From NCBI GenBank assembly GCA_947503175.1, contig CANNCO010000003.1, positions 627,501 to 691,500 of the forward strand: a stretch of DNA of 64,000 nucleotides, written 5' to 3'. The stretch comes from an uncultured Paracoccaceae bacterium. Lineage in GTDB: Bacteria > Pseudomonadota > Alphaproteobacteria > Rhodobacterales > Rhodobacteraceae. Positions 47,007-58,367 of the stretch are shown here, piece by piece. The number at the start of each line of letters is the position of its first letter. Positions within the stretch are counted from its first letter, which is position 1. A model generated the notes under the pieces. That model worked only from the letters and a program-made list of their open reading frames with translations, made no database searches and was not told the origin of the DNA. The translations under genes and the position numbers were made by a program.

Positions 47007-47836
47007 GCGCGCGGCAGATCGGCCATCACGTATTCCCGGCGCGGCACCGGCGGCGGTGCATTCGGGTCGGGCGGTGGCGGGTTCAGAATGTCGCGCACCC
47101 ACCGTTCGGCATCGGCGCAGCCATCGCCCGGAGGCGGTGGTGCCTGATTGACACAGTTCGATGCCCCGCGCGGGCAGTTCAGCCGCACATGGAAATGGTA
47201 GTGATGTCCCCACCATGGCCGCACCTTGCGAAGCCAGTTGCGGTTGCCTTTTTCGTCGTTGCACATCTGCACCTTTGCGCCCGGAAACACGAAGATACGC
47301 GCAACCGCCTTGTCCTTGGCCGCAGCCTTGATGATCTCGTGATGCGCCCGCGTCCATGCGCTGTTGACGAACGCGCCCTTGGCTCGCCGCATCGAGATCG
47401 AAGAGATCTCTTCGCGCGCCTTCCGAGACAGGCGCAGGTTGTCGGCGGGCCGCATCCAGACATCGATATCCAGCCCGATCTGATGGGACCGATGCCCGGT
47501 CAGCATTGGCCCACCGCGCGGTTGGGAAATGTCGCCGATGTAAAGCCCGTTCCAACCCGGCTGGCGCGCGGCCTTCTTCGACAGCCTCTCGATGAACCGA
47601 ACGGTTTCGGGGTACCCCCAGTTCCGGTTCCGCGACAGGCGCATCGCCTGCCATGTGGGCCCGGTCTCGGGCAATTGCACAGCGCCCGCGACGCATCCTT
47701 TCGCATAGCTGCCGAAAGGCTCCGGCTTGTGTACAGACGCCCCGCGTTTCGCGCCGAACAGCTCTTTCGCAAGGGGTTCCGCGCCCGCCGGAAGCGCGGC
47801 AAGCAGTGCAACGATGCTCAGAATTCGGAGGATCAT
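46979..47836 (-). CDS. mepA: Penicillin-insensitive murein endopeptidase MepA
   Basis: A 285-residue periplasmic LAS-type metallopeptidase that cuts cross-links in peptidoglycan. A signal peptide (MILRILSIVALLAALPAGA) is followed by the zinc site: GHRSHQIGLDIDVWMRPADN and WWGHHYHFHVRLNCPRGA. The start ATG 47836 overlaps the stop of the MFS gene by four bases (ATGA), so I reject the longer track ORF. The C-terminal tail is proline-rich. Confidence 0.92.
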   Translation of the reverse strand: MILRILSIVALLAALPAGAEPLAKELFGAKRGASVHKPEPFGSYAKGCVAGAVQLPETGPTWQAMRLSRNRNWGYPETVRFIERLSKKAARQPGWNGLYIGDISQPRGGPMLTGHRSHQIGLDIDVWMRPADNLRLSRKAREEISSISMRRAKGAFVNSAWTRAHHEIIKAAAKDKAVARIFVFPGAKVQMCNDEKGNRNWLRKVRPWWGHHYHFHVRLNCPRGASNCVNQAPPPPGDGCADAERWVRDILNPPPPDPNAPPPVPRREYVMADLPRACSAVLSSR

Positions 47837-49170
47837 TCTGCCCGATCTCCGTTTGGTTTCACCCAGAATAGCAGAACAAACCCGATCAGGAAAAGCACGA
47901 TCAGCGGCACCACGCCCAATTGCTGACTTCCCGTGGCGGCCGTGACAATCCCGATGGACAGGGGCGCCAGAAAGGACGTGGCCTTTCCGGCAAGGGCGTA
48001 AAGTCCGAAACCTTCCGTGATCCGCGCCGGGTTCGCCTGCCGCACCATCATCGTCCGGCTGGCGGTCTGAAGCGCGCCACCCGCCGCGCCGATGATCGCG
48101 CCCACGACGTAGAATGCGATGTTGGGCAGGGAAGATCCCTCGGCAACGCTCATGCCAAAAACCGATGTGGGGGCGATGAAGATGATCGAAACCGCCACAC
48201 CGGTCAGCAGCAGAATACACGCGGTGATCACCGGTTTCGGCCCGAACGCGGAATCCGCCCGCCCGCCAATCCATGCGAACAGCGCCCCGGTGATGATTGC
48301 CAGAATACCGAAAACCCCGGTGTCGACCACGCTCCATCCCAGCACGCCGGCCGCATAGATGCCGCCGAACGCGTACATCCCGTTCAGCGCATCCCGGTAG
48401 AACATCGACGATCCCAGATAGGCGAACAGGCTGGGATGCGCGGGCAGACCACGCACGGTTTGAAGAAGCCCGGTCATCGCCGCCCGGATGGCGCCCGGTG
48501 CGGCACGGCCCGCCTTCGGGTCCTTCACCAGAAGGAAGAACGGCACCATGAACACGATGAACCAGATCGCGGTGAACGGCCCCACGGCCCGCGTGCCCTC
48601 CCGCGCTTCCGCGTCAAGGCCGAAAATGGGTGAGATGCCGATGAACGTTTTCCCGGTCGCCGCACTCTCGGCAAAGAACAACAGCATGATCACCAGCGCC
48701 ACCAGCCCGCCCAGATAACCGAAGGCCCAGCCATTCCCAGAAATCCGCCCGATCTCGTCCTGCGTTCCCAGATCGGGCAGCATCGCATTGGTGAAGATCG
48801 TCGTGAACTCCATCCCCACAAGGCCCAGTGCGAAAAAACCCAGAACAAGCACAAGGTTGAAATCCCCGGGCGCGGCCAGCCAGACCCCGGCGCTGCCCAC
48901 GACATAAAGGCACGAGAACAGCCAGATAAACCGCATCCGCCCGCCCGTGGAATCCGCAATCGCCCCCATCACCGGCGCAAGAAATGCGATCACGATCCCC
49001 GCAGACGCGATGCCAAAGCCCCACGCGGCCTGCGCCCGGCTGCCATCGCCCAGAATCTCCTTGATGTAGGGCGCAAGGATGAAGGTCAGCAAAAGCGTCG
49101 CGAAGGGCTGGCTCGCCCAGTCAAAGAACATCCATCCCCAGATGCGCCGCCTGTTCGGATGTGCTGCCAT
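47833..49170 (-). CDS. UMF1/Atg22-type MFS transporter
   Basis: A 445-residue membrane protein with about twelve helices. The start GWMFFDWASQPFATLLLTFI is the UMF1/Atg22 signature, and FWVKPNGDRAE ends it. The substrate is not predictable, although related proteins efflux amino acids. It overlaps mepA by four bases and is divergent from the YggT gene with a 134-base gap. Confidence 0.87.
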   Translation of the reverse strand: MAAHPNRRRIWGWMFFDWASQPFATLLLTFILAPYIKEILGDGSRAQAAWGFGIASAGIVIAFLAPVMGAIADSTGGRMRFIWLFSCLYVVGSAGVWLAAPGDFNLVLVLGFFALGLVGMEFTTIFTNAMLPDLGTQDEIGRISGNGWAFGYLGGLVALVIMLLFFAESAATGKTFIGISPIFGLDAEAREGTRAVGPFTAIWFIVFMVPFFLLVKDPKAGRAAPGAIRAAMTGLLQTVRGLPAHPSLFAYLGSSMFYRDALNGMYAFGGIYAAGVLGWSVVDTGVFGILAIITGALFAWIGGRADSAFGPKPVITACILLLTGVAVSIIFIAPTSVFGMSVAEGSSLPNIAFYVVGAIIGAAGGALQTASRTMMVRQANPARITEGFGLYALAGKATSFLAPLSIGIVTAATGSQQLGVVPLIVLFLIGFVLLFWVKPNGDRAE

Positions 49171-49304
49171 CGTTAACCGCCCGTTTGCCTCCGGCCACTA
49201 AGCCCGGCCCGGGGCGATGGCGCAATGCACAAATCCCGGTGGCTTGCGTCCCGGCCCCCGGACGCTTACCTATCCGCGAAGAAATTCAACTGCAGGACGA
49301 TCCA

Positions 49305-49598
49305 ATGAACGCACTATTCGGTATCCTTGATATGCTTCTGAGTGTGGCGTTCTTCATCATGATCGTCCACATTGTGTTCTCGTGGCTGATCACCTTTCAG
49401 GTGCTGAATATGCGCCAGCCGCTGGTCGCCCAGATCTGGGAAGGGCTCAGCCGTTTGCTGGAGCCGATCTATCAGCCGATCCGCCGCTGGCTGCCCAATA
49501 CCGGCGGACTGGACCTTGCGCCGCTGGTGGCGTTCCTGATCATTATCGCGCTTCGCGACTTCATTCTGCCCGATCTCTACCGCGCGTTGGTAGTGTAG
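49305..49598 (+). CDS. YggT-family membrane protein
   Basis: A 97-residue protein with two hydrophobic helices (MLLSVAFFIMIVHIVFSWLI and PLVAFLIIIALRDFILPDLY) and the characteristic VLNMRQPLVAQ and LLEPIYQPIRRWLPNTGGLD. Family members are membrane proteins of unclear role near cell-division or osmotic genes. ATG 49305 fits the family; the track start at 49161 lies in the divergent promoter region. It ends 79 bases before recQ. Confidence 0.9.
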   Translation: MNALFGILDMLLSVAFFIMIVHIVFSWLITFQVLNMRQPLVAQIWEGLSRLLEPIYQPIRRWLPNTGGLDLAPLVAFLIIIALRDFILPDLYRALVV

Positions 49599-49677
49599 GG
49601 CTTTGGTCCTTGTTCACCGATTCTTCATCTGCGATGGTCATCCCAAACGAGCAGTTTGAATAAAATCGTCAGGACCA

Positions 49678-51715
49678 ATGCCCGAACCGAAAGCTCTGCT
49701 TTCCTCTGTCTTCGGATTCGATGCCTTCCGCCCGGGGCAGAAGGACATCGTGGATGCCGTCAACGCAGGCCGTAACACGCTGGCCATCATGCCCACGGGT
49801 GGCGGCAAATCCCTGTGCTTTCAACTTCCGGCGCTCTGCCGCGATGGCGTCACGGTCGTGATCTCGCCCCTCATCGCGCTGATGCGCGATCAGGTGCGCG
49901 GGCTTCAGGCGGCGGGTGTGGCGGCAGGTGCGCTGACCTCCGGCAATACCGAGGATGAGACGAACGCGGTTCACGCGGCCCTCGATCGGGGCGATCTGAA
50001 AATCCTCTACATGGCGCCCGAACGGCTTGCCTCGGGCGGCACCGACCGCTTCCTGCGCCGCATCAACACCACCCTGATCGCGGTGGATGAGGCGCATTGC
50101 GTCAGCCAGTGGGGCCACGACTTCCGCCCCGATTATCTGCGGATCGGAACCTTGCGAAAGGCGCTGGGCGTGCCGCTCGCCGCGTTCACCGCCACCGCTG
50201 ACGCCGAAACCCGGGCCGAGATCGTCACGCGCCTCTTCGATGGTGAGCCGCCAGAAACTTTCCTGCGCGGCTTCGACCGGCCCAATATCCACCTTGCCTT
50301 TTCGGTGAAGGACGGCCCCCGCCGCCAGATCCTCGAATTCGCTGCCGCGCGCAAAGGTCAGCCCGGCATCGTCTATTGCGGCACGCGCGCCAAGACCGAG
50401 ACCCTTGCCGCCGCACTGTCTGCCGAAGGGCATTCCGCATGCGCCTATCATGGCGGGATGGAACCCGATGCCCGCCGAAGCGTCGAGGCGCGGTTTCAGA
50501 CCGAGGATGGGTTGATCGTGGTGGCCACCGTTGCCTTCGGGATGGGGGTCGACAAGCCCGATATCCGCTGGGTCGCCCATGCCGATCTGCCCAAATCCAT
50601 CGAGGCCTATTATCAAGAGATCGGGCGGGCCGGGCGCGATGGCGCGCCCGCCGAGACCCTGACCCTTTTCGGCCCCGACGACATCCGCCTGCGCAGAGGG
50701 CAGATCGACGAGGGTCTTGCCCCGCCGGAACGCAAAAGCGCCGACCATGGCCGTCTGAATGCCCTTCTGGGTCTGGCCGAGGCGCAGGCCTGCCGCCGGA
50801 TCACGCTTCTGGGCTATTTCGGCGAAGATGCGAAACCCTGCGGCCATTGCGACCTCTGCGACCGCCCGCCGGAGCTGTTCGACGGGTCGGTGGCCATTCA
50901 AAAGGCCCTGTCTGCGATCCTGCGCACAGGCGAGTATTTCGGCGCGGGTCACCTGATCGACATCCTGACCGGCAACGCGACCGACAAGGTCCGGGGGCGC
51001 GGCCACGACCAACTGCCGACCTTCGGCGTCGGTCAGGATATCGACCGGCGCACTTGGACCGCGATCTTCCGGCAGATGATGGGCCACGACCTCGTCCGCC
51101 CCGATCCCGAACGCCACGGCGCCTTGCGGATGACCGAGGCCGCCCGTCCGATCCTGCGCGGCGAGGCCGACATCACCCTTCGCCGCGACACGATGCGCAC
51201 CGCCGCCCGTCCACAGGCCCGCGCGCTTGTGTCCGACGAGGACGCGCCGCTTCTTGCCGCACTCAAGGCCCGCCGCCGGGCCCTGGCCGAGGCGCAACGC
51301 GTGCCCGCCTATGTCGTCTTCAACGACCGCACCCTGATCGAAATGGCCGAAAAGCGCCCCGAAACGCTGGACGACATGGCCCGAATCGGTGGCGTCGGTG
51401 CGAAAAAGCTGGAACGCTACGGTGCCGCGTTTCTTGAGGTGATCACGGGCGAGGCCCCGACCCCCCGCGCATCCCTCCCGCAGGAAACTGGCCGGGGGAG
51501 AGGCGGGAGATCTCTACGACCGCCTGTTTGAGGTGCAGTCGCAACTGGCCCGCGGCCCCTGCGGCACGGAAAAGCCCATGTCCTGTCCCGCATCTCTCTT
51601 GGCCAAGGTCGCCTCGCTCCACGCACCCGATCAGGGGGCAATGCGTCGCGTTCTCGGCGAACGGCGCGACGAAAGGTTCGGCGCGGCCTTCCTTGACGTT
51701 CTGTCGGGGGCTTGA
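49678..51715 (+). CDS. recQ: ATP-dependent DNA helicase RecQ with probable frameshift
   Basis: A RecQ helicase. Motif I is PTGGGKSLCFQLPALC, motif II is AVDEAHCVSQWGHDFRPDYL, motif VI is YYQEIGRAGRDGAPAETL, the zinc cysteines are in PCGHCDLCDRPP, and the HRDC domain is in VPAYVVFNDRTLIEMAEKRP. The open frame ends at 51531 with RGRGGRSLRPPV. Removing one base from the C6 run at 51461-51466 gives PAHPSRRKLAGGEAGDLYDR and a family-like tail to 51715. So the gene, as read, loses about 85 C-terminal residues after HRDC; catalysis should be spared. Sequencing error or true slippage are both possible. Confidence 0.9.
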
Positions 51716-51767
51716 GACAGACGGCGGGTCGGCTAAATCAGAAACATAAGTGAATTTGGGGGCAGGG

Positions 51768-52541
51768 ATGCTTGTCGTGATATCGCCGGCCAAGCGGCTG
51801 GACTGGGACGGGGCGAAAGCGCCCGAAACCGAACCTGTCTTTCTGAAAGAGGCGGGAACGCTTGCCGGCCACGCGCGTCAACTGACGCTGACCAAGCTCA
51901 AGGGTCTGATGGACCTGTCTGACGATCTGGCACGTCTCAATCGCGACCGGTTCCGTGCGTTCGAGAACGCGCCGGGTCATGATGCCGTTCGTTCCGCCGT
52001 CCACGCCTTTGCGGGCGACACCTATATGGGTCTCGAGGCAAAGACGCTGGATGACGACGACCTGCGCTGGGCGCAGGATCACCTGCGCATTCTCTCGGGC
52101 CTCTACGGCGCGCTGCGCCCCCTTGATGCGATCCAACCCTATAGGCTTGAGATGGGCAGCCGTCTTGCTACCCGCCGTGGCAAGAACCTCTACGATTTCT
52201 GGGGTGACAGGATTGCCAAGAAACTTCGGCAGGATGCCGAGGCCGTTGGGACTGACGTGCTTCTGAACTGTGCCAGCCAGGAATACTTTGGCGCGGTTCC
52301 GCCAAAATCTCTGGGCCTTCGTATCGTGACCCCAGTGTTCCTTGAAATGCGCGCGGGCAAGGCGCGCACGGTCAGCTTTTTCGCCAAGAAGGCACGCGGT
52401 GCCATGGCCCGCTACGTGATCGAGAACCGTCTGACTGATATCGAGGATGTGAAAGGCTTCGACTTCGGCGGCTACAGCTTTGACCCCGACCGAAGCGAAG
52501 GTGACAGCTGGGCCTTCGTGCGCGGCTATCCGGAAAACTGA
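51768..52541 (+). CDS. yaaA: Peroxide stress protein YaaA
   Basis: A 257-residue DUF328 protein that limits DNA and protein damage by lowering free iron during peroxide stress. It begins MLVVISPAKRLDWDGAKAPE, the typical opening, and has FAGDTYMGLEAKTLDDDDLR and LNCASQEYFGAVP. I used ATG 51768 rather than 51750 because the family starts with ML(I/V)xISPAK. It follows the recQ tail by 52 bases and converges on the histidine kinase gene. Confidence 0.93.
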   Translation: MLVVISPAKRLDWDGAKAPETEPVFLKEAGTLAGHARQLTLTKLKGLMDLSDDLARLNRDRFRAFENAPGHDAVRSAVHAFAGDTYMGLEAKTLDDDDLRWAQDHLRILSGLYGALRPLDAIQPYRLEMGSRLATRRGKNLYDFWGDRIAKKLRQDAEAVGTDVLLNCASQEYFGAVPPKSLGLRIVTPVFLEMRAGKARTVSFFAKKARGAMARYVIENRLTDIEDVKGFDFGGYSFDPDRSEGDSWAFVRGYPEN

Positions 52542-52592
52542 CGCCGTAGCCTTCCCGGCACAAAACGCTGCGACCGAGGTAAAGCGGACGGG

Positions 52593-54734
52593 CTACTGCG
52601 CGGCAACCGGTGCAGCGGCAGCTTGCCCCATCCGCACCTCGTCCAGCCGCGCGATCAGCACCTCCTTGCGCAACGGCTTGGTCATGTAGTGATCGATCCC
52701 GGCGGCAAGGATACTGTCCTCATCCCCTTCCAGAGCATGGGCCGTCATCGCAACGATCGGAATGCGCGCCCGCCCTGCCCGAAACTCGATCTCGCGGATC
52801 GCCCGTGCGGCATCCTTGCCGTCCATGACGGGCATCGAGATATCGGTGAACAGAATGTCGGGCGGATCGCCGCCTTCGAAAGCTTGAACGGCCTCTCTTC
52901 CGTTTTCGACCATGGTCAGGTCGATATCCTGATCTTTCAGAAGCTTGCGGAACACCAGCTGATTGGTCTTGTTGTCTTCGGCGGCAAGCACCCGCAACCT
53001 GTGGCCCTGATGATCCTGCACCGCGGGTTCGTGCGAAACCGGCAGGCCAAGCACCGTATCCAGCGCCGAAAGCAACTCCCCACGCAAGATCGGGCGCGCG
53101 AGTGTATGAAGGGCCGTGTCCTCTTTTTCCCCATCGGGAGAAAGGCCCAACCCGATCCGGATGGTCCCGGTATTGATGCCGGAATCGGTGAGTATGACCA
53201 GGTCCTCCGGACCGGCCCCCTGAAGCGCGGCGTCACTGGCATTCGCATGGCATTCGGGCCGCAGACCGAGCGCCATCAGTTGCTTCGACAGGATCGCGCG
53301 GCTCGCCGCGTCCGGATCGCACAACAGGACCCGCCGTCCGCTCGTGGGCAGGCTGAAATCCGGCATCTGGCTTGCGCCGCCTGTCGACATGACAAGCGAA
53401 AACCCAAAGACCGACCCCGCGTCGATCTCCGATTCGACCCAGACATCGCCGTCCATCAGCTTCACAAGCCGCTGTGTAATCGCAAGGCCCAGACCGGTAC
53501 CGTCGAACTGACGTGTCCTGTCCGACTGGGCCTGATTGAACTCGCCAAAGATATGCGCCCGCATGTCAGGCTCGATGCCGATGCCCGTATCCTCGACCGT
53601 GACATGCAGTCTGTAGGACTCCCCGGAGTTCTGCGAAAGTCCGACGACACGGATCAGCACGTGCCCGTCCGGCGTGAATTTCACCGCGTTGCCCACAAGG
53701 TTCATCAGGATCTGGCGGATCCGGCCCTTGTCGCCCGTGAACCTCGTTGGCAGGAACATATCATAATCCACGACAAGGCTCAGGTCCTTCTCGCGCGCCG
53801 CCGGTTGCAACAGCGTCACGACCTCGTTGATCGTTTCCTCAAGATCGAAGGGGGCCGGGTTCAACTCCAGCTTCTGCGCCTCGATCTTCGAGTAATCCAG
53901 AACGTCGTTGATGATCACCAAAAGTGCCTCGCCCGAGCTTTTGATCGTGTCGACACACAGGCGCTGTTCCTCGGACAGCGCGCCCTCGGCCAAGATATCT
54001 GCCATGGCAAGGACGCCGTTCATCGGGGTGCGGATCTCGTGGCTCATATTGGCAAGGAAGTTCGACTTGGCCCGGTTCGCGGCCTCCGCCCTGTGGCGGG
54101 CGAATTCAAGCGCGCGCTGGCGCCGCATCGTGGGGGTGATGTTCGACCCCAGAACCACCATGTCGCCGTCATCGGTGCGCCGCTCGACCATCCGGACAAA
54201 GCTGTTGTCCCAGAACCGGATCACCACCGGATCGATCTCGTCGGCATCCCATCGCGATTTCATCCAGTGCGCCCATTCCGCGGGGCTGCGGTCACCCGGA
54301 TCGATCAGCCCCTCTTCGGCGGCGATGTCGATCAGATCGGAATGGGAAATGCCGATATCGACGCATTCCATATCCGCGAAGGGAAGCAGGAATGCCCGAT
54401 TCGCCGCAATCACCTTGCGGTCGCGATCAAACACCGCGAACCCATCTTCTATCGTCTCGATCGAGGCCCAGAGCCGCCGTTCGGCCATCACCACATCGCC
54501 GCGCGCCTTGCGCAGATTTCGCAGGGCCTCATGCGTGCGGGTCTTGAACTGATTGGCCTCCATCAGGGCCGCTTCCGCAGCCTCGCGTTTCTCGATCACC
54601 TCCGTCGACAGGATCTTGGCCTTTTCCGATATTCGGGAATTGGCCGAAGCAAGCTGGTCACGCTGATGCGTCAGCAGGCGTTCCTGGGCAAGGCGCGCCC
54701 GCAGGGCTTCGGTGTCAGTGTCGAATTCCAGCAT
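52593..54734 (-). CDS. Hybrid sensor histidine kinase/response regulator
   Basis: A 713-residue soluble hybrid kinase without membrane helices. A coiled coil spans about residues 1-90, a PAS-like domain follows (IETIEDGFAVFDRDRKVIAA), the HisKA box is NFLANMSHEIRTPMNGVLAM with His near residue 232, and the ATPase N-box is LMNLVGNAVKFTPDGHVLIR. A first receiver-like domain (about 460-560) lacks a clear phospho-Asp pattern. The second has it, in PPDILFTDISMPVMDGKDAA near residue 630. Its signal and output partner are unknown. It is monocistronic, divergent from no close neighbour. Confidence 0.92.
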   Translation of the reverse strand: MLEFDTDTEALRARLAQERLLTHQRDQLASANSRISEKAKILSTEVIEKREAAEAALMEANQFKTRTHEALRNLRKARGDVVMAERRLWASIETIEDGFAVFDRDRKVIAANRAFLLPFADMECVDIGISHSDLIDIAAEEGLIDPGDRSPAEWAHWMKSRWDADEIDPVVIRFWDNSFVRMVERRTDDGDMVVLGSNITPTMRRQRALEFARHRAEAANRAKSNFLANMSHEIRTPMNGVLAMADILAEGALSEEQRLCVDTIKSSGEALLVIINDVLDYSKIEAQKLELNPAPFDLEETINEVVTLLQPAAREKDLSLVVDYDMFLPTRFTGDKGRIRQILMNLVGNAVKFTPDGHVLIRVVGLSQNSGESYRLHVTVEDTGIGIEPDMRAHIFGEFNQAQSDRTRQFDGTGLGLAITQRLVKLMDGDVWVESEIDAGSVFGFSLVMSTGGASQMPDFSLPTSGRRVLLCDPDAASRAILSKQLMALGLRPECHANASDAALQGAGPEDLVILTDSGINTGTIRIGLGLSPDGEKEDTALHTLARPILRGELLSALDTVLGLPVSHEPAVQDHQGHRLRVLAAEDNKTNQLVFRKLLKDQDIDLTMVENGREAVQAFEGGDPPDILFTDISMPVMDGKDAARAIREIEFRAGRARIPIVAMTAHALEGDEDSILAAGIDHYMTKPLRKEVLIARLDEVRMGQAAAAPVAAQ

Positions 54735-54812
54735 TCCGGGGCGTCCTTGGCAGCGGCAGTGCGGCCATCATCGCCCCGGTTGAGTAAAAATGTCATTAAC
54801 CGCGATTTGGTG

Positions 54813-55994
54813 TCAGTCACCCAACCGCTCGATGGCCAGCGCGATGCCTTGCCCGCCGCCGATACACATGGTGATCAGGGCGCGCGCGCCGCCGATACGC
54901 TCCAGCTCGTAAAGCGCCTTCACGCACAGGATCGCGCCGGTCGCACCAACCGGATGACCCAGTGCAATAGCGCCGCCATTCGGGTTCACCTTCGCCGGGT
55001 CCAGACCCAGCCCCTTGTTCACGGCAAGGGCCTGCGCCGCAAACGCCTCGTTCGATTCGATCACGTCGAAATCGCTGATCTTCAACCCGGTCCGTTCCAG
55101 CAAGGCCTCTACCGCCGGGACCGGGCCAATGCCCATCACCTCGGGCCGCACTCCGGCATGGGCATAGCCCAGAACCCGGGCGCGTGGTTTCAGCTCCGCG
55201 GCCTCCGCCGCTTCGCCCCGCGCCATCACAATTGCCGCCGCACCATCGTTGATGCCGGACGCGTTGCCTGCGGTCACCGTCCCGTCTTTCTGAAAGACTG
55301 TGCGCAACCCCGCCAGCGCCTCGGGCGTCGTGGCCTTGGGATGCTCATCCACCTCGAACGGCATCACCTCGCGTTTCACCCGCACCTCGACCGGCACGAT
55401 CTGATCCTTGAACCGGCCCTCCTCGATGGCCCGCGCCGCACGGTTCTGGCTTTCCAGCGCAAATGCATCCTGATCCTCGCGGCTGATGTCGTGCTCGGCG
55501 GCCACATTCTCGGCGGTCACGCCCATATGCCCGGTGCCGAACGGACAGTTCAGCGCGCCCAGCATCATGTCCTGCGACCCGATATCCCCCATCTTCTGGC
55601 CCCAGCGCGCTTGCGGCAGGATATAGGGCGACCGGCTCATGCTTTCGGCACCGCCTGCCAGTCCGAAATCCGCATCGCCCAGTTGCAACGCCTGCACGAC
55701 CGACACCACCGCCTGCGCGCCCGAGCCACACAGCCGGTTCACGTTCATCGCGGGCGTGGTTTCGGGCACACCCGCATCCATCGCCGCAACCCGTGACAGG
55801 TACATATCCCTGGGTTCGGTGTTGATCACATGGCCGAACGCCACATGGCCGATCTGGCCACCCTCAACGCCTGCGCGCTCCAGCGCGGCTTTCGCAGCAA
55901 CCGCACCCAAGGTGATCGGCGGCGTTGCCGCCAGCGCGCCTCCGAAGGTTCCGATGGCGGTACGTGCGGCTCCAAGGATGACGATATCGGTCAT
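54813..55994 (-). CDS. Acetyl-CoA acetyltransferase (thiolase II)
   Basis: A 393-residue thiolase. The acyl-enzyme Cys is in VNRLCGSGAQAVVSVVQALQ (near residue 88), the His is in GGAIALGHPVGATGAI, and the second Cys is in ITMCIGGGQGIALAIE. The biosynthetic form joins two acetyl-CoA units, for polyhydroxybutyrate or related pathways. ATG 55994 follows AAAGGACCACGCCC; the track start at 56297 lies in kbl territory. It is divergent from kbl with a 157-base gap. Confidence 0.94.
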   Translation of the reverse strand: MTDIVILGAARTAIGTFGGALAATPPITLGAVAAKAALERAGVEGGQIGHVAFGHVINTEPRDMYLSRVAAMDAGVPETTPAMNVNRLCGSGAQAVVSVVQALQLGDADFGLAGGAESMSRSPYILPQARWGQKMGDIGSQDMMLGALNCPFGTGHMGVTAENVAAEHDISREDQDAFALESQNRAARAIEEGRFKDQIVPVEVRVKREVMPFEVDEHPKATTPEALAGLRTVFQKDGTVTAGNASGINDGAAAIVMARGEAAEAAELKPRARVLGYAHAGVRPEVMGIGPVPAVEALLERTGLKISDFDVIESNEAFAAQALAVNKGLGLDPAKVNPNGGAIALGHPVGATGAILCVKALYELERIGGARALITMCIGGGQGIALAIERLGD

Positions 55995-56151
55995 GGGCGT
56001 GGTCCTTTCCGGTTGTCTTTCGCCGCGACTATAGGAACTGTCCGGAACAGCCGCCAGCCGCAGATGGTTCCGGAAAACGACGACCCTGCGTCGCAAACCT
56101 CGTGGTAGACTGGGGCCGACTGCGGCAATGCTGCGGCCACAGGAGGAACCG

Positions 56152-57329
<1,178 letters not shown>

Positions 57330-57333
<4 letters not shown>

Positions 57334-58367
57334 CCAATCAGATGAAAGCCCTTGTGAAGGCAAAACCCGAACCGGGCCTCTGGATGGAGCACCGCCCGGT
57401 CCCCGAAATCGGACCGGATGACGTTCTAATCCGGATCAACAAGACCGGGATCTGCGGCACCGACATTCATATCTGGAACTGGGACGACTGGGCGGCGAAG
57501 ACCGTGCCCGTGCCCCTGATCACCGGCCACGAATTCGCGGGCGAGATCGTCGATATGGGCCGTGATGTCGAAGATCTGATCGTCGGTCAGCGCGTCTCGG
57601 GCGAGGGGCACCTGATCGGCAAGACCTCCCGCCAAAGCCGCGCGGGCAAGTTCCACCTTGATCCCGCAACCCGCGGCATCGGCGTCAACGAACCGGGCGC
57701 CTTCGCCGAATACCTGCGCCTGCCCGCCTTCAACGTCGTCCCCCTGCCGGATGTGATCGACGACGAAATCGGCGCGATCCTCGACCCCCTCGGAAACGCC
57801 GTTCACACCGCGCTCAGCTTTGATCTTGTGGGCGAGGATGTGCTGGTCACCGGCGCCGGTCCCATCGGCATCATGGCTGCCGCCGTTGCACGCCATGTGG
57901 GCGCCCGCCATGTGGTTGTCACCGACCTCAACGACGACCGTCTGGCCCTTGCCGCCCGGGTCGCGGACGTGGTGACGGTGAACCCGAAACATCAGGATTT
58001 GGCTGGAATAGTGTCTGATCTGAAGATGAAAGAAGGCTTTGACGTAGGTCTTGAAATGTCCGGCTCACAGGCCGCGCTCGACCAGATGGTCGAGGCACTG
58101 GTGATGGGTGGTCGCATCGCCCTTCTGGGCATTCCACCCGGCAAGTCCCCCGTCGACTGGTCCCGCATCGTCTTCAAGGCGATCACGATCAAAGGCGTCT
58201 ACGGGCGCGAGATTTTCGAGACCTGGTACAAGATGATCGCCATGCTCGAAAACGGGCTCGACGTCCGCAACGTCATCACGCACCGGTTCAAGGTCGACGA
58301 CTTCCGCGAAGGGTTCGAGGTGATGCGCGGCGGCTCCAGCGGCAAGGTCGTGCTGGACTGGACTTAG
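57330..58367 (+). CDS. tdh: L-threonine 3-dehydrogenase, structural-zinc lobe altered
   Basis: A 345-residue medium-chain dehydrogenase that oxidises threonine to 2-amino-3-ketobutyrate. The catalytic zinc Cys is in [17 protein letters not shown], His in GHEFAGEI, the NAD fold is [20 protein letters not shown], and [12 protein letters not shown] is conserved. In the structural lobe, where the E. coli enzyme has four Cys in CGHCRNCxxxxxxLC, this protein reads [20 protein letters not shown], with none. It overlaps kbl by four bases. The TAG stop is inside the palindromic element that follows. Confidence 0.95.

Noticed and set aside
52623-55796. 1057-codon plus-strand ORF
   Set aside because: It is antisense to the histidine kinase and thiolase, whose domains are complete. 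High GC leaves long stop-free frames opposite real genes.
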